This document shows positions 22,833-31,796 of a stretch of DNA of 57,923 nt, one piece after another (positions within the stretch are counted from its first letter, which is position 1; each line of letters begins with the position of its first letter). Location of the stretch: the NCBI GenBank assembly GCA_945903545.1, contig CAMDOO010000008.1, forward strand, positions 1 to 57,923, written 5' to 3'. This stretch comes from Opitutus sp. GAS368. Its GTDB lineage: Bacteria > Verrucomicrobiota > Verrucomicrobiia > Opitutales > Opitutaceae. The notes under the pieces are model-generated. The model saw only the letters and a list, made by a program, of their open reading frames with translations. It was not told the origin of the DNA and did not search any database. A program made the position numbers and the translations under genes.

Positions 22833-24299
22833 TCAAAGCGCCGGGCGACGGGTGTGCCACTCATGTCCGCTTTCGTAGGCTCGGGCGATGGCCAGCAGTT
22901 CCGCCTCCTGAAAGGGCTGGCCGATGAGCTGCAGGCCGACCGGCAGTCCGCCGGAGGTGAAGCCACAGGGGACGCTGATGCCGGGCAGGCCGGCGAGGTT
23001 CACCCCGATCGTGTACACATCGCAGAGGTACATCGCCAGCGGGTTGGCGGCCTTCTCTCCCACCCGGAACGCCGGGGTCGGCGCGGTGGGGGTGAGGATC
23101 GCGTCAACCTCGTGGAACGCGTTGAGAAAATCCTGACGGATCAGCGTGCGCACCTTCTGGGCCCGCAGGTAAAAGGCGTCATAGTACCCGCTGGAGAGCA
23201 CATAGGTGCCGAGGATGATGCGCCGCTTCACCTCCGGGCCAAAACCCTCGGCGCGGGACCGGAAATACAGGTCCACGGCATCCGTCGCCGACTTCGCCCG
23301 GTGGCCGTAGCGGATGCCGTCAAACCGCGCGAGATTCGAGGAGCACTCCGCGGTTGCGATGATGTAGTACGCACCGACCCCGTACTCGGTATGCGGCAGG
23401 GAGACCTCCTTGATCGTGCAGCCGAGCCCCTGGTAGTACGCGACGGCCTTCGCCACCGCGGCCGCCACCTCGGGATCGAGCCCCGCGCCGAAATACTCCT
23501 TCGGGATGCCCAGCCGCCATGGCCCGCGGCGCTGCGGCAATTCCGCGCGGTAATCGGGCACCTCCGCGCGAAACGAGGTCGAGTCGTGGACATCGTGCCC
23601 GGCAATGGCACGCAGCACAATCGCGGCATCCTCCACCGTGCGGGCAAAGGGCCCAATCTGGTCCAAGGAAGAGGCGAAGGCGACCAGCCCGTAGCGGGAG
23701 ACGAGGCCGTAGGTCGGCTTCAGCCCCACCAGTCCGCAAAAGGCCGCCGGCTGCCGGATGGACCCGCCGGTATCGGAGCCGAGGGTCGCGACCGCCGCGC
23801 CCGCCGCGAGGGCCGCAGCGCTACCACCCGAGGAGCCGCCGGGCACCCGGCTGAGATCCCAAGGGTTGAGGGTCGTCTGCGTGGCCGAATTCTCGGTCGA
23901 CGAACCCATCGCAAACTCATCCAAGTTCAGGCGCCCCCAAGGAATGGCGCCGGCCGCGCGCAGCCGGACCGTGACCGTGGCATCGTACGGTGAGATGAAA
24001 TTCGCGAGCATCCGGCTGGAGGCAGTCAGCGGCTGGCCGGTCACTGCGATAACATCCTTCATGCCGATCGGGATCCCATCGAGCGGCCCCCGCGCCTGGC
24101 CGGCGGCGCGGCGCGCATCCGAGGCCCGGGCCTCGGTCAGGGCGCTCTCCGCATCCAGCGAGTTGAAGGCCTTGACCCGGCCGTCCACCGCTTCCTTGCG
24201 GGCCAGCAACGCGCACACCAACTCCTCGGAGGAAATTTCCCGCCGCGCCAGCATGCCACCCAGATCGGCGACGGTTCGATAGTAGATCTCGGAAGCCAT
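22833..24299 (-). CDS. gatA: Asp-tRNA(Asn)/Glu-tRNA(Gln) amidotransferase subunit A
   Basis: The 488-residue product is the glutaminase subunit of GatCAB, which releases ammonia from glutamine for transfer to Glu-tRNA(Gln) or Asp-tRNA(Asn). The amidase-signature triad is K81 (GIPIGMKD), S156 (GGSSGGS) and S180 (SDTGGSIRQP). The conserved segment FCGLVGLKPTYGLVSRYGLVAFASSLDQIGP is intact. It lies between gatC and gatB with short gaps (25 and 29 nt). Confidence 0.97.
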   Translation of the reverse strand: MASEIYYRTVADLGGMLARREISSEELVCALLARKEAVDGRVKAFNSLDAESALTEARASDARRAAGQARGPLDGIPIGMKDVIAVTGQPLTASSRMLANFISPYDATVTVRLRAAGAIPWGRLNLDEFAMGSSTENSATQTTLNPWDLSRVPGGSSGGSAAALAAGAAVATLGSDTGGSIRQPAAFCGLVGLKPTYGLVSRYGLVAFASSLDQIGPFARTVEDAAIVLRAIAGHDVHDSTSFRAEVPDYRAELPQRRGPWRLGIPKEYFGAGLDPEVAAAVAKAVAYYQGLGCTIKEVSLPHTEYGVGAYYIIATAECSSNLARFDGIRYGHRAKSATDAVDLYFRSRAEGFGPEVKRRIILGTYVLSSGYYDAFYLRAQKVRTLIRQDFLNAFHEVDAILTPTAPTPAFRVGEKAANPLAMYLCDVYTIGVNLAGLPGISVPCGFTSGGLPVGLQLIGQPFQEAELLAIARAYESGHEWHTRRPAL

Positions 24300-24324
24300 G
24301 ACTCCAAAGCCGGGAGCGCCCGGT

Positions 24325-24615
24325 TTATTCGACCACCTTGGGAACGGAGATCATGTGGTTGCGCTGGGCCGGGGCATTCTGCAGCGCCGCGGCGACAGAC
24401 AGCGACGGCGACGGCACATCCTCCCGCCAGACGTTGAAGAGCGGAAAGGCGTGGGCCGTCGGCTCCACAGCCGAGACATCGACCTGCTTCAGTTGCTCAA
24501 TGTGGTGCAGGATGTCCCCGATCTGCTTGGTGTACTCCGCCTTCTCCTCCGCTGAGAGCGCCAGCCGCGCCAGCGAAGCCACCCGCTCGATGTCGATTTC
24601 GTCCGAGGATGCCAT
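24325..24615 (-). CDS. gatC: Asp-tRNA(Asn)/Glu-tRNA(Gln) amidotransferase subunit C
   Basis: The 96-residue product has the GatC pattern: IDIERVASLARLALSAEEKAEYTKQIGDILHHIEQLKQVDVSAVEPTAH. RNHMISVPKVVE at the C-terminus is typical. GatC wraps around GatA and stabilises the GatAB complex. It is 12 bases after pheT and 25 before gatA, so the transamidase genes are co-transcribed with phenylalanyl-tRNA synthetase genes. Confidence 0.95.
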   Translation of the reverse strand: MASSDEIDIERVASLARLALSAEEKAEYTKQIGDILHHIEQLKQVDVSAVEPTAHAFPLFNVWREDVPSPSLSVAAALQNAPAQRNHMISVPKVVE

Positions 24616-24627
24616 GATGCCAACGGG

Positions 24628-27084
24628 CTATTTCCGGATCTGGATCCCGGCATCCTCCACGATCTTCGCCTGGATGCCGTTGAAGATGCCGTTGACCTCG
24701 TCATCCGTCAGGGTCCGGTCGGCGGCCCGGAAGACAATGGAGTAAGCCAGGCTCTTTTTCCCCTCGGGAACGCCGGCGCCGCGGTAAAGATCGAAAACGC
24801 GGACATCCTCGACGACCAGGCTGCCCCCGGTGGCGGCACGGGCCGCGGCCAGGATCAAACTGCGGATTTCACCGGCCGGCCGCGCCTCATCCACCAGCAA
24901 CGCGAGATCGCGCAGCGCGGTCGGAAACAGGCTGAAGTCGGCGTAACGCGGACGGAATCCACGGGCACCGAGGCGCTCCGGCAGGATCAAAAACTGACCG
25001 GCATAGACCTTGCCCTCGACGCCAGCCGCGCGGACCGCCGCCAAGTCGAGCAGGCCGAACTGCGCGACCCAACCGCGCTCGATCCGGCCGATCGCCGCCG
25101 CGTGGCCCGATTGCCAGCCGGGGGTGACGTCCTGGCTCAGGTGACGGGCTTCCTTGGCGAGGTCAACCCCGGCCGCCCCGGACAGCACCTCGACCAAGTG
25201 CTTGGCCGAATAAAAGTCAGGCGCACTGCGGCGCAGCCAGGTGCGACCGCCGGGATTTTCCGAAATGATAAAGGCGACCGCCACCCATTCACTGAACTGG
25301 CCATCCTGCTCAAGAAAGACCCGCCCCGTCTCGCAAAGACGCTCGATTTCCACCCCGCGCGACTGGTTCAGCTGCAGGGACTCGAGCAGGCCGGGAATCA
25401 GACTGGAGCGCAGGTTGGATTGATCCTCCACGAACGGATTGGACAGGGCCGCCGCCGTGGACACTCCCGGACCGGACCAAGCCCGGACCTCGCGGTCGCT
25501 GCGTAGCGTATAGTTCAGGCACTCGTGGAAATCCTGCCCCACGAGGTAATCGGTGACCTTGCGGTTGAAAAGGGCCACGGGCGCGTCCTCCACGACCAGG
25601 CCGGGCGCCACCGGCGTGACGCTGGGAATCTTTTCCGTACCGTAGACACGCAGGACCTCCTCGACCAGGTCGATGGGGCGATCGAGATCATCGCGCCAGC
25701 TCGGGACGGACACTGTCCAAGCCGGTCCCCGATCCAGGGTCTGCTCCTCCCGGGTCACCGTCAGCTCCAGCAATTCGAGCGAGGCCTTCATTTCAGCATC
25801 GGGAATCTCAAAGCCGAGGCGCTCGCGGATGAAGGCCGGGGTGAAGACAATCTCCCGGTTCCAAGGCACGTCCCCACCCACTTTCCAACCGGGGCCGGCC
25901 ACCTGCCCGCCCGCCGTCTCGAGGATGAGGTCGATGGCCCGCCAAGCCGCTTCCAAGGTCCCGTGCGGGTCCACGCCCCGCTCGTAGCGGTAGGACGAAT
26001 CCGAGGCCAAACCCAGCCGCTTCGAGGTCGCCCGCACCGCCTGCCGACGGAAAACTGCGCACTCAAGCACGAGGTCCGTGGTGTCATCAGCCACCCCGGA
26101 GGCCACCCCGCCCATGATGCCGGCAATCACGACCGGCTGGCCGGCATCGGCGATCACGAGCATGTCCTCGGACAGTTTGCGCTCTTTGCCATCCAGCGTG
26201 GTGATCGCCTCGCCGGCCGTGGCGCGGCGCACGTGGATCTCCGCGCCGGCGAGGCGACGAGCATCAAACGCGTGCAACGGCTGGCCGGTCTCGAGCATCA
26301 CATAGTTCCCGACATCAACGACGTTATTGATCGGGCGCAGGCCCACCGCCCGGAGACGGTCCTGCAGCCAGGCCGGGCTCGGGGCGATGCGGATCCCGGT
26401 GATCACATGGGCCGTGTACAGCGGGCAATCCCCCGGGGCGGACACCTTGACAGCGCGAAGCAGATCGGGCCGGGCCGGGGTGGTCGGCACGCCGCGGAAT
26501 TTTTCCTGCGGATAGGCCAGGTCCTTCCTGAACCACGCCGCCAGTTCCCGGGCGATACCCAGGTGAGAAAGACAATCCGGCCGGTTCGGGGTGATCTCGA
26601 TGTCGAGGATCACGTCGCCCGAAGGCAGCACCTGATTGATCGGCACCCCCAGGTTGGGCCGGGCGGCCAGGATCAGGAGCCCATCCACATCCTCGGCAAT
26701 CCCGAGTTCCTTCGCGGAGCACATCATGCCGTCGGATTCCTGGCCGCGGATCTTCGAGCGCTTGATGACAAAATTCCCGGGCAGCACGGCGCCCGGCAGC
26801 GCCACCGGCACCCGATCGCCGACCTTGTAGTTCTGGGCGCCGCACACGATCGTCTTGACGCCGCCGGCCGGACCGACGTCGACCTGGCAGACCGAAAGCT
26901 TGTCCGCATTGGGATGCTTGTCGCGCACGAGCACTTCCCCGACCACGACCTGCTCCAGGCGGGGGGCCCCGGTACGGATAACCTGTTCCACCTCGAAACC
27001 GAGGAAGGTGACCGCGCGACAAACCTCCTCAACCGGAGCGTCGAGGGCCACGTAATCCTGCAACCAGTTCAGCGAGATCTTCAT
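24628..27084 (-). CDS. pheT: phenylalanyl-tRNA synthetase beta subunit
   Basis: The 818-residue product has the long bacterial PheT layout. The N-terminal MKISLNWLQDYVAL leads into a tRNA-binding OB domain (VVVGEVLVRDKHPNADKLSVCQVDVG). B3/B4 editing (NRPDCLSHLGIARELA), B5 and the C-terminal ferredoxin-fold anticodon domain (YADFSLFPTALRDLALLVDE) follow. It charges tRNA-Phe together with PheS. Its ATG overlaps the pheS stop by four bases. Confidence 0.97.
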   Translation of the reverse strand: MKISLNWLQDYVALDAPVEEVCRAVTFLGFEVEQVIRTGAPRLEQVVVGEVLVRDKHPNADKLSVCQVDVGPAGGVKTIVCGAQNYKVGDRVPVALPGAVLPGNFVIKRSKIRGQESDGMMCSAKELGIAEDVDGLLILAARPNLGVPINQVLPSGDVILDIEITPNRPDCLSHLGIARELAAWFRKDLAYPQEKFRGVPTTPARPDLLRAVKVSAPGDCPLYTAHVITGIRIAPSPAWLQDRLRAVGLRPINNVVDVGNYVMLETGQPLHAFDARRLAGAEIHVRRATAGEAITTLDGKERKLSEDMLVIADAGQPVVIAGIMGGVASGVADDTTDLVLECAVFRRQAVRATSKRLGLASDSSYRYERGVDPHGTLEAAWRAIDLILETAGGQVAGPGWKVGGDVPWNREIVFTPAFIRERLGFEIPDAEMKASLELLELTVTREEQTLDRGPAWTVSVPSWRDDLDRPIDLVEEVLRVYGTEKIPSVTPVAPGLVVEDAPVALFNRKVTDYLVGQDFHECLNYTLRSDREVRAWSGPGVSTAAALSNPFVEDQSNLRSSLIPGLLESLQLNQSRGVEIERLCETGRVFLEQDGQFSEWVAVAFIISENPGGRTWLRRSAPDFYSAKHLVEVLSGAAGVDLAKEARHLSQDVTPGWQSGHAAAIGRIERGWVAQFGLLDLAAVRAAGVEGKVYAGQFLILPERLGARGFRPRYADFSLFPTALRDLALLVDEARPAGEIRSLILAAARAATGGSLVVEDVRVFDLYRGAGVPEGKKSLAYSIVFRAADRTLTDDEVNGIFNGIQAKIVEDAGIQIRK

Positions 27085-28133
27085 GGCCGGTCAGCAAACT
27101 GCTTCAGGAAACGCCCGTCATTCTGATAGAAATATCGGATGTCATCGATGCCGTAGAGAGTCATGGCCAGACGCTCCAGGCCCATGCCAAAGGCGAACCC
27201 TGTCCAGACCGCCGGGTCGTAGCCCACGGCGGAAAAAACCTCGGGATCGACCATGCCGCAGCCGCCGATCTCGATCCACTCCTTGTTGACCTTCGGCAGG
27301 TGGCGGGCGCTGAGGTCCACCTCGAAGCTTGGCTCGGTATAGCCGAAATAATGCGGGCGGAAACGGGTCTTGGTGTCCTTGCCGAGCAGGCTGGCGAAGA
27401 CGTAATCCAAGAGGGCCTTGAGGTCGCGCACGGTTACATTGCGATCCACATAAAGGCATTCCAACTGGTGGAAATTCGCGCTGTGCGAGGCATCCGTGGT
27501 ATCGCGGCGGTAAACCCGGCCGGGCGAAACGATGCGGATCGGCGGCTGGCCCTGCAGCATGGTGCGGATCTGTACGGACGAAGTGTGCGTGCGCAGCAGG
27601 TAACGCTCCCCCGGATTCCGCTTCGAGATGTTGGCGAACTGGGCTCCCTCGGGAAAATAGAACGTGTCCTGGGCATCGCGCGCCGGGTGATCGGCCGGGG
27701 TGCTCAGGGCATCGAAACAATAGTACTCCGTCTCCACCTCGGGCCCGTCGGCGACCGCGAAGCCGACCTTGCGCAGGATGCGGCACATCTCCTCCCGGAC
27801 CTGGGTCAGGGGGTGAAACGTGCCCGGGCCGGAATCCGGCGCGGGCAAGGTGGCATCCACCTGCGGCCCAAGCTGGGCGGCCATCTCGGCGGCCTGGATG
27901 CGGTGCAGGGCGGCATCGAGGAATGTCTGGATCTGCTGCTTCGCCTCGTTGATGAGCTTGCCCAGGGCGGGACGCTCCTCCTTGGCCACCGAGCCCATGC
28001 GCTTCATCAACGCGGTCAGTTCCCCGTTCGGGCCGACCAGGCGGGCCTTGGCCGCCTCGAAGGCCGGCCGCTCCGCGATGGCGGCCAGCTCGTTACTGGC
28101 ACGGGCGATGAGGTCTTTCAGCGAGTCCTGCAT
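27081..28133 (-). CDS. pheS: phenylalanyl-tRNA synthetase alpha subunit
   Basis: The 350-residue product has an N-terminal coiled-coil domain and the class II catalytic core. Motif 2-type HTSSVQIRTM and RVYRRDTTDASHS, and motif 3-type VWTGFAFGMGLERLAMTLYGIDDIR are visible. FRPHYFGYTEPSFEVDL is also typical. It heads the pheS-pheT-gatCAB operon. An intrinsic terminator of the ribosomal protein operon lies just upstream, so this operon probably has its own promoter in the 67 bases between. Confidence 0.97.
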   Translation of the reverse strand: MQDSLKDLIARASNELAAIAERPAFEAAKARLVGPNGELTALMKRMGSVAKEERPALGKLINEAKQQIQTFLDAALHRIQAAEMAAQLGPQVDATLPAPDSGPGTFHPLTQVREEMCRILRKVGFAVADGPEVETEYYCFDALSTPADHPARDAQDTFYFPEGAQFANISKRNPGERYLLRTHTSSVQIRTMLQGQPPIRIVSPGRVYRRDTTDASHSANFHQLECLYVDRNVTVRDLKALLDYVFASLLGKDTKTRFRPHYFGYTEPSFEVDLSARHLPKVNKEWIEIGGCGMVDPEVFSAVGYDPAVWTGFAFGMGLERLAMTLYGIDDIRYFYQNDGRFLKQFADRP

Positions 28134-28200
28134 GGATGTTCTAGGCAGAATTCCCGGCGCACCCGGTGTTCAGCAAGTCTTTATGCTGGGGGTTCCCCAA

Positions 28201-28234
28201 CAAAAAGGACGGCGACCGTAGCACGGCGCCGTCC
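28201..28234 (-). terminator. rho-independent terminator after rpmI-rplT
   Basis: GGACGGCG (28207-28214) and CGCCGTCC (28227-28234) are perfect complements with a 12-nt loop. AAAAA at 28202-28206 gives the U-tract in the minus-strand RNA. It lies 39 bases after the rplT stop. Confidence 0.85.
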
Positions 28235-28273
28235 CGGAGGAACCTGGAGTGGATCGGGAGAAAATCCCGGGGC

Positions 28274-28657
28274 TCAGGCTTTCTTCGCGGAGGCGGCCTT
28301 GTCCTTCAGGGCGGCCTGCGCCTGCTTAACGAGCCCGACAAAGGCGACCTCGTCGCGGATGGCGAGGTCGGAGAGAACCTTACGGTCCAGCTCGATGCCG
28401 GCGGCCTTGAGGCCCTCGATGAAGCGGCTGTAGCTGATGCCGGCACTGCGGCAGGCGGCGTTCAGGCGGACGATCCAGAGGCCGCGGAAATTGGCCTTCT
28501 TCTTCTTCCGATCGCGATAGGCATACTGCCAGGCGTGCTGGACAGCCTCCTTGGCGTAGCGGTAGAGCTTCGATTTATTGCCGAAATACCCGCGGGCGTA
28601 TTTCAGGACTTTCTTGCGTCGCTTGCGGGAAGCGGGGGAGTTGGTTGCACGAGCCAT
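28274..28657 (-). CDS. rplT: 50S ribosomal protein L20
   Basis: The 127-residue basic product begins MARATNSPASRKRRKKVLKYARGYFGNKSKLYRYAKEAV and contains FRGLWIVRLNAACR and YSRFIEGLKAAGI, all L20 signatures. L20 binds 23S rRNA early in 50S assembly and in many bacteria represses its own operon. It lies after rpmI, with a terminator downstream. The C-terminal Ala/Lys extension is slightly longer than usual. Confidence 0.96.
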   Translation of the reverse strand: MARATNSPASRKRRKKVLKYARGYFGNKSKLYRYAKEAVQHAWQYAYRDRKKKKANFRGLWIVRLNAACRSAGISYSRFIEGLKAAGIELDRKVLSDLAIRDEVAFVGLVKQAQAALKDKAASAKKA

Positions 28658-28738
28658 GTTGGTTTTTCCTTGGTTTAATCGCCGGCGGGTCGGCTTAGTT
28701 CACCCGCCAAGGCGTGTTTGGATTGATGCGCGACTGGT

Positions 28739-28933
28739 TTACAGGCCGTGCGGCAGGCAGCGGAGCAGCGGAGCCGCATGACCAACGGCCACCAATTTGT
28801 CCCGTGAGGCACGACGCTTCTGCTTCGTGCTCTTGGAGGCAAGGAGGTGACGGAAACCGGGCGTGCGGCGCACGAGCTTGCCCTTGGCGGACAGCTTGAA
28901 GCGCTTGGCGACAGACTTCTTGGTCTTTTGCAT
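28739..28933 (-). CDS. rpmI: 50S ribosomal protein L35
   Basis: The 64-residue product MQKTKKSVAKRFKLSAKGK... with HLLASKSTKQKRRA is L35. It is followed by rplT (81-nt gap). The usual upstream partner infC is not present; a terminator for another operon sits 109 bases upstream, so transcription must start in that gap. An L20-responsive leader would be expected there, but I could not identify one with confidence. Confidence 0.95.
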   Translation of the reverse strand: MQKTKKSVAKRFKLSAKGKLVRRTPGFRHLLASKSTKQKRRASRDKLVAVGHAAPLLRCLPHGL

Positions 28934-29041
28934 GGGAATCAGGGGTCAAAAACAGAGATTGGACCCGGGAGTGTAAAGGGCAAAGTTGGGTGAATAGCCG
29001 GGTAAACCAACCCGCGCACCGGCAACGCCGGGGTTGGACAC

Positions 29042-29067
29042 AAAAAAGGCCCGGATTGCTCCGGGCC
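29042..29067 (-). terminator. rho-independent terminator of the exbB-tonB operon
   Basis: GGCCCGGA (29048-29055) and TCCGGGCC (29060-29067) form a perfect 8-bp stem with loop TTGC. AAAAAA at 29042-29047 supplies the U-tract on the minus strand. It is nine bases after the stop of the last operon gene. Confidence 0.93.
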
Positions 29068-29076
29068 GAAAGTGTC

Positions 29077-29718
29077 TTACTGGCCGCGACCTTGGCCGCC
29101 ACCACCGGGACCGCCACCACCGGGACCGCCGCCGCCGGGACCGCCGCCGCCGGGTCCGCCCCGACCGCCGCGGCCACCAGGACCACCGGCACCAAACGCG
29201 GCCGGAGGCGGCATTTGCATCATCGGATCCGAGGCCAAGGCATCGAGGAGGCGCTTGCGGGTGCGCTCCTGATCGAGCTCAGCCGTCGTGCGCTCAATGC
29301 GGGCCCGCTCCATATCGGAAGTGATGGCAAAGATCTCCTTGAGGAATTGGTCGCGCTGCCTCTGAACCGCCACGATCTGGGCGTCCATCGCCTTGATCTC
29401 GGTGGTGCGGCTCGCGAAGTTGGCCTTGGCCGTGTTCGTGGCATCGACATCATCCTGCTTCTCCTTGGCGATGTCGGCCGACTTCTTGGCTTCCTTCTGG
29501 CGATCCTCCTCGACTTTCTTCGCCTCTTTTTCGGCCGTATCCTTGCGGTTCTTGTCGCGAATCACCTCATCAGCGCGCTTCTTGTCATCGATCGCTTTTT
29601 GCTTCTTGGCCTGATATTCGACTTCGTGCACAGCCGCTTTCTTGCGGTCAGCCGAGTAGAACACCATAAACACAGCCAACATAACCGTCGGGCAGATCAA
29701 AAAAATCCATTTTTTCAT
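29077..29718 (-). CDS. membrane-anchored coiled-coil protein with Gly-Pro-rich tail
   Basis: The 213-residue product has one N-terminal membrane helix (KKWIFLICPTVMLAVFMVFY) and a long charged coiled coil (about 30-165, many K/E/D heptads). The C-terminal tail alternates GGP and GGGG units (about 180-213). I know no named family. It resembles the preceding gene product in plan and may be its paralogue. As the last gene of the exbB-exbD-exbD-tonB operon, it is probably an inner-membrane protein whose rod spans the periplasm (inference). The ATG at 29718 starts right before the helix; the upstream in-frame extension overlaps the previous gene. Confidence 0.78.
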   Translation of the reverse strand: MKKWIFLICPTVMLAVFMVFYSADRKKAAVHEVEYQAKKQKAIDDKKRADEVIRDKNRKDTAEKEAKKVEEDRQKEAKKSADIAKEKQDDVDATNTAKANFASRTTEIKAMDAQIVAVQRQRDQFLKEIFAITSDMERARIERTTAELDQERTRKRLLDALASDPMMQMPPPAAFGAGGPGGRGGRGGPGGGGPGGGGPGGGGPGGGGQGRGQ

Positions 29719-29743
29719 GTGAGTGGGGTGAAGCGGGTTTGGC

Positions 29744-30301
29744 TTACTGCTTCTTCTGCTTGGCAAGTTCCTCCTGGGCACGGCGCTCGGCCTCGATGCG
29801 GGCCTGCTTCGCGCGCTCATACTGGATCACTTCCTCCTCGCCGCGCTTGGCGTTTTCCTGCGCCTGCTTGGCGGCCTCGCGGACAAGACCAACCTCAGCG
29901 GTGGCCGCCTTCTTCTGGAGCTCCAAATCGGAGATTTCCTTGTTCAGCGCGGTGAGCTCGGTCTGCTTCTCGTCGATCGTGCGAATGAGCTTGTCCGCAT
30001 CCTGCTGGGCCCGGGCCAGGGTCTCCTTGCGCTCGATTTTCAGCTTCTTTTCCTCGTCGGTAATGCGCTGCTTCTCGGCCTTTTCAGACTCCTTCCGCGT
30101 GCGGAGGGCGAGGGCGTCATTGTAGGCCTTCTCCTGGTCGGCGACCAGCTGCGCCGCCTTGGCTTTCTTGGCATCATCGATCTTTTGGATTCGATCAACC
30201 TCTTTCTGGTTATGTTCCTTCAGGAAGGTCCAGTAGTAGCCGGCAAAGCCGAGCACACAGAGAATGGGGATGACGAAATAGACTGAGGTCTTCTTCTTCA
30301 T
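29744..30301 (-). CDS. membrane-anchored coiled-coil protein
   Basis: The 185-residue product has one N-terminal helix (SVYFVIPILCVLGFAGYYWTFL) and then an almost continuous coiled coil rich in Lys, Glu, Ala and Gln. No family is recognised. Its anchor-plus-rod plan matches the next gene. It sits 28 bases after the TPR gene and 25 before the next, so it belongs to the ExbB/ExbD/TonB operon. A structural link between inner membrane and cell wall or outer membrane is plausible but unproven. Confidence 0.78.
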   Translation of the reverse strand: MKKKTSVYFVIPILCVLGFAGYYWTFLKEHNQKEVDRIQKIDDAKKAKAAQLVADQEKAYNDALALRTRKESEKAEKQRITDEEKKLKIERKETLARAQQDADKLIRTIDEKQTELTALNKEISDLELQKKAATAEVGLVREAAKQAQENAKRGEEEVIQYERAKQARIEAERRAQEELAKQKKQ

Positions 30302-30329
30302 TGGAGAGATGGTTGGGGCGGGGGGTTAA

Positions 30330-31796
30330 TTATAGGTTCGCCCGCTTCTGGTCGCGGACCTTGATGGAATCTTCGGACGCCTTCAGGATCTGCTGGAACT
30401 GACCGGTGGCTTGGGTGTTGGTTTTGACGTCAGGCACGGCGAGGCCCTTTTTGCACGCGTCAACCGCCTCTTCGTAGCGATCGGCCGAATAACAGTAGTA
30501 GGCCAGCGAAAGATAGAGGGTGACTTCACGACCGGGAACGCCCTTGCGATCGGCCTCCTTGAGGGCATCGATAGCCGCGGGAACCCGATCGAGCGAGAAA
30601 TTGGCTTGACCGACCTGCAGGTCGAACTGGCCATTTTGCGGGTAATTGGTCGCCGCCTCCTTGAGCACGTCGATGGCCTTGTCCTGCTTGCCGAGCTGCT
30701 GGTAATAGGTGGCGACGAAGCCCCAGACACGCTCGGTCATGGCAGGCTGAATGCGATTGGCCCGCAGAGCCTCAAGCATGACCTCGGCGCCCTTCTCGAT
30801 CTGGCCGATGTCAAAATAGGTCTTCGCGAGGTTCAGCACATGGCTGGTGGGGTCATCGCCCTTGTCGCCCTTGAACAGTCCCGCCTCACTCATCGCGCGG
30901 TCGTAGGCGACGATAGCGCGGTAACGGTACTCACTCGCCTTTTGCTTGTCGCCCTTTTCGGCGGCCGTATTCCCCATGCTGAGGTATAGTCCGGGCAGCA
31001 TGGTCCAAAGGCGGGTGTTTCCCGTGGATTTCGGTTCCTTCTTGAGCAGGAGCTCAGCGACGCGGGCGGAGTTCTCGTTGTCTCCCTCGTACTGATACAT
31101 CGCCATGATGAAACGGTACAGCGGGGTGGGAAAGTTGATGCTGAGGGACAGCGCATCCGTGGCCACTTGGCGCGCCTGGCGAATCAGCGGGAGGTCGATC
31201 TTGTCATCAGCACGATCCATCGTCGCCTTCCGGTAGAGGAAGTTCGCGTATTGGTACATGTCATTCAGGTCCTTCCGTGGTGCCCGCTTGATGTACTCCT
31301 CATAATGGAAAATGGCCTTGTCGAGCAGCTTGGCACGGTCGGCAGCCGTCTGATTGGGGGAATCGATCGCAACAAAAAACACGATCGCGAGGTTCTTGCG
31401 CGCTTGGGTGATATCCTGCAGCGGCAGGCGACCGGGGATCCGCGTGATGATGTCGAGCACGGTCTCAAGAGGCTCGATGGCGACCCGCGTTTCCGGCAGC
31501 TGCAGCGAGAGGTTGCCCTTGTAGAGATTCAGCTGGGCGCGGTCGAAGCTGTCGCCGGGCTCCGCCACCTTGAGCAGCTCGTCGAGAATGGCGAGCGACT
31601 TGGGCGTGTCATTGGCATCCGTGGCTTCCTTGAGCTTCAGCATGCCCTCCGAGACCTTCTGCGAAAGCTCATTCTTGAGCGGCTGGGCGGCCAGACCCTC
31701 CTGTTGGGCCCGAAGCTCGAGGGAGAGCAAGAGGCCACCGACGACAACGAGGGCAACGCAGCCAAAAATCTGGGAGAAAGTGTTTTTCACGGTCAT
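30330..31796 (-). CDS. exported TPR repeat protein of the TonB operon
   Basis: The 488-residue product has an N-terminal signal or anchor (IFGCVALVVVGGLLLSLELRA) followed by tetratricopeptide-like helical repeats. Examples are AVMLEALRANRIQPAMTERVWGFVATYYQQLGKQDKAIDVLKEAATNYP and YLSLAYYCYSADRYEEAVDACKKGL. TPR domains bind protein partners, so it probably acts in the periplasm as an adaptor of the ExbB/ExbD/TonB complex. Its ATG overlaps the tonB stop by four bases. TPR partners of TonB systems are known in other phyla; the exact role here is inferred. Confidence 0.85.
   Translation of the reverse strand: MTVKNTFSQIFGCVALVVVGGLLLSLELRAQQEGLAAQPLKNELSQKVSEGMLKLKEATDANDTPKSLAILDELLKVAEPGDSFDRAQLNLYKGNLSLQLPETRVAIEPLETVLDIITRIPGRLPLQDITQARKNLAIVFFVAIDSPNQTAADRAKLLDKAIFHYEEYIKRAPRKDLNDMYQYANFLYRKATMDRADDKIDLPLIRQARQVATDALSLSINFPTPLYRFIMAMYQYEGDNENSARVAELLLKKEPKSTGNTRLWTMLPGLYLSMGNTAAEKGDKQKASEYRYRAIVAYDRAMSEAGLFKGDKGDDPTSHVLNLAKTYFDIGQIEKGAEVMLEALRANRIQPAMTERVWGFVATYYQQLGKQDKAIDVLKEAATNYPQNGQFDLQVGQANFSLDRVPAAIDALKEADRKGVPGREVTLYLSLAYYCYSADRYEEAVDACKKGLAVPDVKTNTQATGQFQQILKASEDSIKVRDQKRANL

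Noticed and set aside
28934-29041. L20-type autoregulatory leader or infC remnant upstream of rpmI
   Set aside because: Some GC hairpins are present, but I could not match them to a known leader, and no infC-like coding sequence remains.
28990-29955. Plus-strand open frame opposite the coiled-coil genes, with Thr/Ala/Gly repeats
   Set aside because: It is the shadow of the Gly-Pro repeat and coiled coil on the minus strand. A terminator and regular spacing support the minus genes.
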